This document shows, one piece after another, positions 1 to 5,319 of a DNA stretch of 8,833 nucleotides. A program made the translations under genes and the position numbers. Below the pieces are notes generated by a model that saw only the letters and a program-made list of their open reading frames with translations, searched no databases and was not told where the DNA came from. The stretch comes from an uncultured Ruminococcus sp. (lineage in GTDB: Bacteria > Bacillota > Clostridia > Oscillospirales > Ruminococcaceae): positions 1-8,833 of the forward strand of contig UQEM01000104.1 in the NCBI GenBank assembly GCA_900540005.1, read 5' to 3'. Numbering within the stretch: position 1 is the first letter of the stretch; the number at the start of each line of letters is the position of its first letter.

Positions 1-51
1 TAAAATTTATGCTCGAAAATCTGCATATTATCTTAGTGTCAACACTCCCTA

Positions 52-82
52 AAAAGGACTTGCATTTCCTGCAAGTCCTTTT
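52..82 (-). terminator. Intrinsic terminator of the fucose operon
   Basis: A perfect 13-bp inverted repeat pairs 52-64 (AAAAGGACTTGCA) with 70-82 (TGCAAGTCCTTTT) around a 5-nt loop. Read on the minus strand it lies about 50 nt past the fucI stop and its 3' arm runs into five T residues, as expected of a rho-independent terminator. The plus strand also has a short T run after the stem, so it may work both ways for an unseen gene to the left. The flanking bases 1-50 and 84-132 show nothing I can name. Confidence 0.82.
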
Positions 83-132
83 GGTTATTCATACTACATA
101 TTAATGATATTTTCTGCACGGAGACTTTTAAT

Positions 133-1935
133 TTACTTGTAAAGCGGGCCGTAAGCTTCGCAGGCTCTGTAGTCTGCGGATTCGAGGTCTCTTGTGCCAA
201 ATGCAGCCCATGTATTCGGATGATAGATCTCCTCATCGGGAACATTGTGCATAGAAACCGGAATTCTCAGCATACTTGCGAGTGTGATGAGGTCTTTTCC
301 TATGTGGCCGTAGGTGATAGCGCCGTGATTTGCGCCCCAGTTGGCCATTACGGAGTAAACATCGCGGAATGCTCCCTCACCGGTGATTCGCGGAGCAAAC
401 CAAGTGGTCGGCCATGTCTTGTCGGTGCGCTTGTCAATTATCTCGTGAACATTTTCGGGAATCACGCAGGTGTAACCCTCTGCGATCTGGAGGAAGGGCT
501 GAGTGCCGTTGAGAATATTCAGACGAACCATTGTCATTGGCATTTCGGCAGCAGTTCTGAAATGAGAAGAATATCCGCCGCCTCTGAAATAGCCGAGATT
601 TGCACAGCACCAGTCTGTAGCCCCGAGCATTGCGTCGATATCCTCATCGGTAACGTCCCACCAGCGCTTGATGATCCCGTTTCCGTTTTCGTCCTTGCAA
701 GCACCTGTTGCGTCAAGAGCAGCAGCTCCCGAGTTTATGAGGTGGATAAATCCGTTTTCCGCCAGTCCTTCGGGTTTCCAGCCTGAAACTCGCTCTACGG
801 CTTCGGGGCTCCAGTAGGTGCGAACGTCCGCAAAGAGAGGCGCTGTGCCTGTGAGCAGCTTGCCAAAGAGCATGGAAAGTCCGTTGAGACCGTCGTTTTC
901 GGTTGCGAGAGTAACAGGCTCTTTTTTGCCGTTCCAGTCAAAGCTTGAATTGAGGATAGCCTCGGTGAAGTCTCCGTTGGGGAGCCAGTCAGTCCACTGT
1001 CTCTGACCCTGAAATCCGCCGAGTATACCGTTTCTGCCGCGTGATTCCTCAAGCCAGCCCATTTCGGCAAGTTTTGGATTGCCCTGTAAAATATCGCGGA
1101 CAATAAGCGTCATCTTCACGCAGAATTCCCAGCTTTCTTCCTTATGATCGGGAGTGTGCGGCTTTTTGAATCCGAACGGGTCGATATTGGTGTCAAGGGG
1201 GCTCTCCTCGTTGATGTCCATTCCCTCCGGGCATTTGAGAAGTGCCCATTGGTAAGCCTTTTCGTATTCGTCATGGTCGTATATTTCAAGGTTTATGCGG
1301 CGCAGTATCTCGGTCATATCGACCCATTCTGCGCGGATCCCGAGATAATTCTGGAAGAAATCGCTGTTGCAGTAAGAACCGCCGATACCCATGGCAACTC
1401 CGCCGATGTTGACGTATGCGCGGTTTCTCATCTGACCTGCGGCAACTGCACATCTTGCAAAGCGCAGGAGCTTTTCCTTTACGTCCTCCGGAATGCTCTT
1501 GTCGTCAGCGTCCTGGACATCATGGCCGTATATTGAAAATGCGGGCAGACCTCTCTGTGCATGGAGAGCCATTGCCGCCGCGAGATAAACTGCACCGGGA
1601 CGCTCTGTTCCGTTAAATCCCCATACAGCCTTGATAGTAAGCGGATCGAGATCCATTGTTTCGCTGCCGTAACACCAGCAGGGAGTTACTGAGAGCGTTG
1701 CGCAGACATTCTGAGAGGAGAAGTATTCCTCACACTTTGCAGCCTCAGCTCCGCCGCCTATTGTAGAGGGTGCAATAACGCACTGAGCTGGAGTTCCGTC
1801 CGAGTAAAAGACATTTTCCTCAATGAGCTGTTTTGCAGCCTTAGCCATGTCCATTGTCTGAACTTCAAGCGACTCGCGTATTCCGAACTGTCTTCCGTCA
1901 ATGATCGGTCTTATGCCTATTTTTGGATAATTCAT
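133..1935 (-). CDS. fucI: L-fucose isomerase
   Basis: This cytoplasmic, Mn2+-dependent ketol isomerase converts L-fucose to L-fuculose (enzymes of this family also accept D-arabinose). The 600-aa product is close to the usual length of about 590 and matches remembered E. coli FucI from end to end: PKIGIRP near the N-terminus, [37 protein letters not shown] and a C-terminal NYGPLYK-like end (here AYGPLYK). The metal and catalytic residues of E. coli (E337, D361, H528) fall at E346 in ATEND, D370 in FADVRTYW and H537 in ANWGANHG, a constant offset of nine. The frame is open 38 codons further upstream to 2049, but that part lies inside the kinase gene. The start at 1935 has an AAAGGAG site six nt before it and begins right at PKIGIRP. 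It is the last gene of the operon, one nt after the kinase stop. Confidence 0.97.
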   Translation of the reverse strand: MNYPKIGIRPIIDGRQFGIRESLEVQTMDMAKAAKQLIEENVFYSDGTPAQCVIAPSTIGGGAEAAKCEEYFSSQNVCATLSVTPCWCYGSETMDLDPLTIKAVWGFNGTERPGAVYLAAAMALHAQRGLPAFSIYGHDVQDADDKSIPEDVKEKLLRFARCAVAAGQMRNRAYVNIGGVAMGIGGSYCNSDFFQNYLGIRAEWVDMTEILRRINLEIYDHDEYEKAYQWALLKCPEGMDINEESPLDTNIDPFGFKKPHTPDHKEESWEFCVKMTLIVRDILQGNPKLAEMGWLEESRGRNGILGGFQGQRQWTDWLPNGDFTEAILNSSFDWNGKKEPVTLATENDGLNGLSMLFGKLLTGTAPLFADVRTYWSPEAVERVSGWKPEGLAENGFIHLINSGAAALDATGACKDENGNGIIKRWWDVTDEDIDAMLGATDWCCANLGYFRGGGYSSHFRTAAEMPMTMVRLNILNGTQPFLQIAEGYTCVIPENVHEIIDKRTDKTWPTTWFAPRITGEGAFRDVYSVMANWGANHGAITYGHIGKDLITLASMLRIPVSMHNVPDEEIYHPNTWAAFGTRDLESADYRACEAYGPLYK

Positions 1936-1936
1936 G

Positions 1937-3433
1937 TTAAACTCCTTTCGGGGATTCAATAATATTTTTGAATTTTTCGTATTCTGTATCGTAATTTCGG
2001 GAGGGTGTGAAAATTTTTCTTTCATTCCGTGCGGTGCAGGTATTTTCAAGGATTTCCGCGCGCATGGATCTGTCGGGAATACTGCCGTTCCTTATCAGTT
2101 GGATAAGTGCATTTCCCGTGACTGTAGCCTCAACAGGTCCGGTATAGACGGTGCAGCCGCAGACATCTGCGGTCAGTCTGCACAGCATTTCCGCTTTGAT
2201 TCCGCCGCCGACCATGAATATTTTATACTGCTTATTTTCGGTATTAGTGAGCTGTTTTATCTGCTCGACAGCGTATCGGAACTTCATGGCGAGACTGAGG
2301 TAGATAGTCCGCATTATCTCGCCAAGCGTCTGCGGAACTGCCTGACCTGTTCGCTGACAGTAGTTTCTGATTCGTGAGGGCATATCGCCTGCGATAGAAA
2401 ATTCGGGTGCGTCAGGGTCAAAGTATGCCTCAAAATCGGGACATTCACGCGCTAAGGCTTCAAGTTCGGCAAAGGAATATTCATCGCCGCGTGATTCGAG
2501 AAAAGCTTTTGTTTCCTGAATAAGCCACAATCCTGTGATATTTTTCAGCAGGTCGATAGTTCCGTCTGCGCCCACTTCATTTGTCAGGTTCAGACAGGCA
2601 GCTTCGGGAGTAGTGACAGGCGAGGAGAGCGTTGTTCCCACAAGCGACCATGTTCCCGTGCTTATTATGATGTGATCACCGTGAAAGGGCGCGCCGTAGA
2701 ATGCGCACTGCGTATCGTGACCGCATACCGCGACAACCTCTGCGGTCGGGATATTCAGTTCATCGCAAAGTTCCTGCGAGAGGAAACCCTTGCTGTCGCC
2801 CGTTTTAACTATATTGCGCAGGAGATTTCGCGGGATCCCGAGTGCGGAAACAGCTTCGTCCGACCAATCAAGAGCAGCAGGGTCGAGCAGTTGGGTGGTG
2901 GAGGCGATGGAGATCTCTGACGATATTTCGCCTGTGAGCATGAATGCGAGCAGGTCGGGAATATTCAGCATAGCGCCGCCGTTTTCGAGAATGTACGGGC
3001 GGAAACGCTTTTCCGCAAGGAGCTGAAAAGCCGTGTTGATCTCCATTATCTGCGTTCCTGTGAGCGCATAAAGCCGCGAGGTATCTATGAGCGTTTTTGC
3101 GTGATCGACCATGCCGTCGGTGCGGTTGTCGCGGTACTGAACGGGATTTCCGATGAGAAAGCCGTTTTTGTCGATTATTCCATAGTCAACGCCCCATGTG
3201 TCAATGCCGATCGAGGAAAAACCGCCGGCTTTGTGCGCCTTTACAAGTCCGGTCTTGACCTCGCTGAAAAGCGCGAGAATATCCCAGTAAAGCGTACCGT
3301 TTACCGAAATTCCGCGGTTTTTGAAGCGGTGAACCTCTTTTGCCGTGATTATTTTTTTTGCGCTGTCAAATTCAGAGAGTACAGCACGTCCGCCCGAAGC
3401 TCCGAAGTCGAAGCAGAGAACGCGCTTATTCAT
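1937..3433 (-). CDS. fucK: L-fuculokinase of the rhamnulokinase (RhaB) FGGY family
   Basis: This ATP-dependent sugar kinase probably phosphorylates L-fuculose at O1, giving the substrate of FucA. At 498 aa it is a full-length two-domain FGGY kinase with the ASKHA fold. Visible motifs are [12 protein letters not shown] at 8-19 (phosphate loop), [10 protein letters not shown] at 76-85, YRDNRTDGM at 100-108, GHDTQCAF at 238-245 with D240 as likely catalytic base, STGTWSLVG at 258-266, [10 protein letters not shown] at 298-307, and [12 protein letters not shown] at 409-420 plus [14 protein letters not shown] at 432-445 (nucleotide site). From memory these look much more like E. coli RhaB than E. 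coli FucK, so sequence alone would name it rhamnulokinase. The operon partners (fucose isomerase, mutarotase, fuculose-phosphate aldolase) argue for L-fuculose. Its start overlaps the fucU end by eight nt, and an AGAAGGG site sits about 11 nt upstream. Family is certain, substrate inferred. Confidence 0.9.
   Translation of the reverse strand: MNKRVLCFDFGASGGRAVLSEFDSAKKIITAKEVHRFKNRGISVNGTLYWDILALFSEVKTGLVKAHKAGGFSSIGIDTWGVDYGIIDKNGFLIGNPVQYRDNRTDGMVDHAKTLIDTSRLYALTGTQIMEINTAFQLLAEKRFRPYILENGGAMLNIPDLLAFMLTGEISSEISIASTTQLLDPAALDWSDEAVSALGIPRNLLRNIVKTGDSKGFLSQELCDELNIPTAEVVAVCGHDTQCAFYGAPFHGDHIIISTGTWSLVGTTLSSPVTTPEAACLNLTNEVGADGTIDLLKNITGLWLIQETKAFLESRGDEYSFAELEALARECPDFEAYFDPDAPEFSIAGDMPSRIRNYCQRTGQAVPQTLGEIMRTIYLSLAMKFRYAVEQIKQLTNTENKQYKIFMVGGGIKAEMLCRLTADVCGCTVYTGPVEATVTGNALIQLIRNGSIPDRSMRAEILENTCTARNERKIFTPSRNYDTEYEKFKNIIESPKGV
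1942..1948 (-). promoter_or_regulatory. Ribosome binding site of fucI
   Basis: AAAGGAG read on the minus strand, six nt before the ATG at 1935, fixes the fucI start rather than the longer open frame. It lies entirely within the last codons of the upstream kinase gene. The stretch AAAGGAGTTTAACATGAA differs by one base from the fucA initiation region. Confidence 0.85.
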
Positions 3434-3860
3434 TTGTTACAACGCCCTTCTTCAGCAGAATATTGGCGTATATAGCAGTTTCTCCCGTTGCAATGACCGC
3501 ATAGGCTTTTTTGGCACGCTCGTAAAAATCAAATCGCTCTATAAACTCGATCTTGCAGTTTTCGGGTTCGTATTTGTTTATCACGGATTTGTAGTCCTCC
3601 CAGATAACGGGTTTTACATTGTCGCCCGGCACGACTGCCATAAGTCCGATAGGTTCGGGAGTGTATGTATCGAGGGGGAAAAACTTCATTACGGCGTCAA
3701 GAATTTCCGTTACACCATGACCGTCGAGGCGGATCAATCGCTGAGCGATTGCTGCTGAGGGAAAGTTGCCGTCCGCGATCACTATTTCATCGCCGTGCCC
3801 CATTTCCATGAGTATTTTCAGAAGCTCGGGCGAGAGGACAGAGGGGATTCCTTTAATCAT
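3426..3860 (-). CDS. fucU: L-fucose mutarotase
   Basis: FucU/RbsD-family enzyme that interconverts the alpha and beta anomers of L-fucose in the cytoplasm, supplying the form used by the isomerase. The 144-aa product matches the family length (about 140). It carries the signature MEMGHGDEIVIADGNFPS at 18-35, with the likely catalytic H22 in MGHGDE, then MKFFPLD at 58-64 and ERFDFYERAKKAYAVIATGE at 108-127, typical of FucU rather than the ribose pyranase RbsD. The ATG at 3860 is preceded seven nt upstream by AAGGAG (3868-3873), which overlaps the fucA stop codon. Only 11 nt separate it from fucA, and its last codons overlap the kinase start. Placement between fucA and the kinase supports fucose as substrate. 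Confidence 0.95.
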   Translation of the reverse strand: MIKGIPSVLSPELLKILMEMGHGDEIVIADGNFPSAAIAQRLIRLDGHGVTEILDAVMKFFPLDTYTPEPIGLMAVVPGDNVKPVIWEDYKSVINKYEPENCKIEFIERFDFYERAKKAYAVIATGETAIYANILLKKGVVTNE

Positions 3861-3871
3861 ATTGAGACTCC

Positions 3872-4552
3872 TTATTTGTTGTATTTTTTATATCCGGGGT
3901 GCTTGCCCGTAACGCCGTACTGTGCACGCATATTGCAGAGACGGTCGATGTTTTCGCGTGAAATTTCCTGTGCACCGCCGAGAAGGTGAGCGGTAAGGCT
4001 GATCTTTGCGAACAATTCAAGCGTTTCCATGCGATAGTAGGCTGTGATAAGATCAGAGCCTACCGTGAGCGCTCCGTGATTCTGTAAGAGCATAACGTCG
4101 TGCTCTTGCAGATAAGGTGTTATTGCTTCGGGAACTTCGTCTGTCGAGGGGGTTCCGTAGGGAGTAACGGGTACTGAGCCGATAGCAATGACCGATTCTA
4201 TCATGGTGTATTCGTCAAGTGCTTTGTTTGCGACCGCGTAACCTGTAGCCGTTGGCGGATGAGCGTGTACAACTGCGCCTACATCAGGACGTTCGCGGTA
4301 GCATCTGAGGTGCATTTTGATCTCGGAGGAGGGCTTTCTTCCTTCAGCAGCTTCGAGAACCTCGCCCTTGTCATTGATCCTGACGAGAATATCGGGCGTG
4401 ATAAAGCTCTTGCTGACGCCTGTGGGGGTTGCGATGAAAGTTCCGTCATCGAGTTTAACGGAGACATTTCCGTCATTTGCGGCAACCCAGCCAAGCTGCC
4501 ACATCTTGTGGCAGACATCGCAGATCTGTTCTTTGATCTCATTAACGTTCAT
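3872..4552 (-). CDS. fucA: L-fuculose-1-phosphate aldolase (class II)
   Basis: This zinc-dependent aldolase cleaves L-fuculose-1-phosphate to dihydroxyacetone phosphate and L-lactaldehyde. The 226-aa protein belongs to the class II aldolase/adducin family and keeps its key residues: ANDGNVSV at 25-32 and TPTGVSKS at 42-49 (phosphate pocket), E77 in SSEIKMH, the zinc pair H96 and H98 in HAHPPTATG, and H159 in LLQNHGALTVG. E. coli FucA has E73, H92, H94 and H155, a constant offset of four. The frame is open 20 codons further to 4612, but AAAAAGGAG lies six nt before the ATG at 4552 and the family normally begins there. It is the first gene of the operon, behind a leader of about 77 nt. RhaD and AraD belong to the same superfamily; the length and the fucI/fucU neighbours favour FucA. 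Confidence 0.95.
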   Translation of the reverse strand: MNVNEIKEQICDVCHKMWQLGWVAANDGNVSVKLDDGTFIATPTGVSKSFITPDILVRINDKGEVLEAAEGRKPSSEIKMHLRCYRERPDVGAVVHAHPPTATGYAVANKALDEYTMIESVIAIGSVPVTPYGTPSTDEVPEAITPYLQEHDVMLLQNHGALTVGSDLITAYYRMETLELFAKISLTAHLLGGAQEISRENIDRLCNMRAQYGVTGKHPGYKKYNK

Positions 4553-4558
4553 GGTAAA

Positions 4559-4567
4559 CTCCTTTTT
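4559..4567 (-). promoter_or_regulatory. Ribosome binding site of fucA
   Basis: AAAAAGGAG on the minus strand, six nt before the ATG at 4552, decides the fucA start. Its first base directly abuts the 3' arm (4568-4575) of a long-range stem in the leader, so folding of the leader could affect access of the ribosome. Confidence 0.85.
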
Positions 4568-4582
4568 GCTGCAATTGAAGCT

Positions 4583-4594
4583 TATAGTACTATA
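4583..4594. repeat. 12-bp perfect palindrome in the fuc leader
   Basis: TATAGTACTATA reads the same on both strands. It lies about 35 to 46 nt downstream of the predicted fuc transcription start, a position where a repressor could block elongation. Its A+T richness makes chance possible. Confidence 0.45.
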
Positions 4595-4606
4595 TTGCTC
4601 TGTAAT
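4593..4606. repeat. Direct repeat copy 1, candidate operator
   Basis: TATTGCTCTGTAAT occurs again at 4697-4710 with one mismatch. Its core, ATTGC-NNN-GTAAT, is itself an imperfect inverted repeat (four of five arm positions pair), as is usual for dimeric repressor sites. It lies about 23-36 nt downstream of the predicted fuc transcription start. No regulator gene is in the window to link it to. Confidence 0.4.
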
Positions 4607-4635
4607 TGTCATAATATTGCAGCTATTACAATGAC

Positions 4636-4664
4636 ATTATAGCATATCTTAACAGATAAATCAA
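4636..4664 (-). promoter_or_regulatory. Promoter of the fucose operon
   Basis: On the minus strand, TTGATT (4664-4659) and TATAAT (4641-4636) are separated by exactly 17 nt, and TGC directly before the -10 gives an extended TGnTATAAT. This is a near-consensus vegetative sigma promoter. Transcription should begin near 4629, leaving about 77 nt of leader before fucA. An imperfect inverted repeat, TGTCAT (4607-4612) and ATGACA (4631-4636), spans the predicted start site. Confidence 0.8.
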
Positions 4665-4696
4665 CGGTTTATGGGAATTTTTCTGTGCAGTAACCC

Positions 4697-4710
4697 TATT
4701 GCTCCGTAAT
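4697..4710. repeat. Direct repeat copy 2, candidate operator
   Basis: TATTGCTCCGTAAT is the partner of the copy at 4593-4606, same orientation, 104 bp away, close to ten helical turns. It lies about 70-80 nt upstream of the predicted fuc start and immediately before the possible -10 box of the rightward gene, so one regulator could touch both directions. Confidence 0.4.
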
Positions 4711-4713
4711 GAA

Positions 4714-4719
4714 TATAAT
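4714..4719 (+). promoter_or_regulatory. Possible -10 box of the small membrane protein gene
   Basis: TATAAT on the plus strand would place a start near 4726, about 64 nt before the coding region at 4790. No good -35 hexamer lies 16-18 nt upstream, so the promoter is weak, activator-dependent, or absent. Confidence 0.35.
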
Positions 4720-4778
4720 ACACTATGGACAGTACCGAACAAAGCATACTCTGCGCGGCGCTGACCATAAGAATTTCT

Positions 4779-4784
4779 GGAGGT
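4779..4784 (+). promoter_or_regulatory. Ribosome binding site of the small membrane protein gene
   Basis: GGAGGT six nt before the ATG at 4790 decides this start. The upstream ATG at 4709 has no such site and sits in the candidate promoter. Confidence 0.75.
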
Positions 4785-4789
4785 GCAGT

Positions 4790-5143
4790 ATGGACACAGC
4801 TCTTTTGGTAACTATTCTGGTTCTTGCGGTAATTGCGGCGGTTGAGATGCTTTGCCTGTTTTTATGCTCAAAGCTGAGAACTAACGTGCTTCCGATAGTT
4901 GCAGCCGTTCCTGTTCACGGCAGCGACAAATGTCTCGCAGAACGGCTGGAGTTTCTCGGCGAGCTTATGCTGCGCAGCTCATCGGCATTTGACAGGGTAG
5001 TTTTGATCGACATGGGAGCGTCTCCTGAGCAGTCGGAGATGTGCAGGTTGCTCTGCAATAATTATCCGCGCGCGTCATTCGTCAGCAGTTCGGAGTTGCA
5101 GAGCACTCTGTTCAATGAATTTTCCATAAAAAAAGAACCTTGA
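4790..5143 (+). CDS. Small single-pass membrane protein of unknown function
   Basis: I do not recognise this 117-aa protein as a named family. Residues 4-26 form one strongly hydrophobic helix (LLVTILVLAVIAAV followed by LCLFL) with a glutamate at 19. The flank after it is basic (K28, R30) and the one before it acidic, which by the positive-inside rule would put the C-terminal part in the cytoplasm. Residues 33-102 look like a compact alternating strand-helix unit: LPIVAAVPVHG, a helix ending near M60, DRVVLIDMGASPEQ, then MCRLLCNNYP. This pattern recalls the start of a family 2 glycosyltransferase (strand, helix, then VxxxDxGS/A), but the chain ends far too early for a catalytic domain, so it would be a remnant or relative only. 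The start has a GGAGGT site. It is divergent from the fuc operon and runs towards recD2, which has its own promoter 116 nt later. Confidence 0.75.
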   Translation: MDTALLVTILVLAVIAAVEMLCLFLCSKLRTNVLPIVAAVPVHGSDKCLAERLEFLGELMLRSSSAFDRVVLIDMGASPEQSEMCRLLCNNYPRASFVSSSELQSTLFNEFSIKKEP

Positions 5144-5258
5144 AATCATAAACACTGTCTACATAGGGGAAATGTGAGGATCTACGGGCATAATTCTGGA
5201 TAAAAGACGTGCTGTCCATATGTGAAAGGCTCTTACTGCCGCGCGCAGCATTTAACAG

Positions 5259-5287
5259 TTGATTTACGGAAATTAATGTGCTATAAT
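5259..5287 (+). promoter_or_regulatory. Promoter of the recD2-mreB unit
   Basis: TTGATT (5259-5264), a 17-nt spacer and TATAAT (5282-5287) preceded by TGC form an extended -10 promoter with the same hexamers and spacing as the fuc promoter. The start would be near 5294, 26 nt before recD2. The rest of 5144-5258 shows no terminator, gene or clear repeat. Confidence 0.75.
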
Positions 5288-5304
5288 ATAATGTAGCATA
5301 TTGT

Positions 5305-5311
5305 AAGGAGG
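5305..5311 (+). promoter_or_regulatory. Ribosome binding site of recD2
   Basis: AAGGAGG, eight nt before a GTG codon at 5320, supports GTG initiation of recD2. Confidence 0.85.
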
Positions 5312-5319
5312 CTTGCGCT

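Larger units (their letters stand above)
4568..4623 (-). promoter_or_regulatory. Long-range stem in the fuc operon leader
   Basis: In the predicted transcript, GCTGCAAT (minus strand, 4623-4616) can pair perfectly over 8 bp with ATTGCAGC (4575-4568). The 5' arm starts about six nt after the predicted transcription start and the 3' arm ends flush against the Shine-Dalgarno of fucA. The 40-nt loop contains the palindrome at 4583-4594 and one copy of the direct repeat. It matches no riboswitch class I know; it could be a 5'-end stabilising structure, a translation control element, or chance. Confidence 0.4.

Noticed and set aside
220..786. 188-codon open frame on the plus strand
   Set aside because: It lies wholly antisense to fucI, has no ribosome site, and its product resembles no family; it is a coding shadow.
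1936..2049. N-terminal extension of FucI by 38 codons
   Set aside because: It lies within the kinase gene in another frame, and the FucI family begins at the PKIGIRP segment next to the start chosen.
1934..2377. 147-codon open frame on the plus strand across the kinase-fucI junction
   Set aside because: It is antisense to well-supported genes, and its initiation codon lies over the fucI start without a ribosome site.
4709..4789. Longer start for the small membrane protein
   Set aside because: The ATG at 4709 lacks a ribosome site and overlaps the candidate -10 box; the added residues would precede the membrane helix without purpose.
4721..5224. Inverted match between CACTATGGACAG (4721-4732) and CTGTCCATATGTG (5212-5224)
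   Set aside because: It needs a gap, the arms are 480 bp apart across a gene, and there is no other sign of a mobile element or recombination site.
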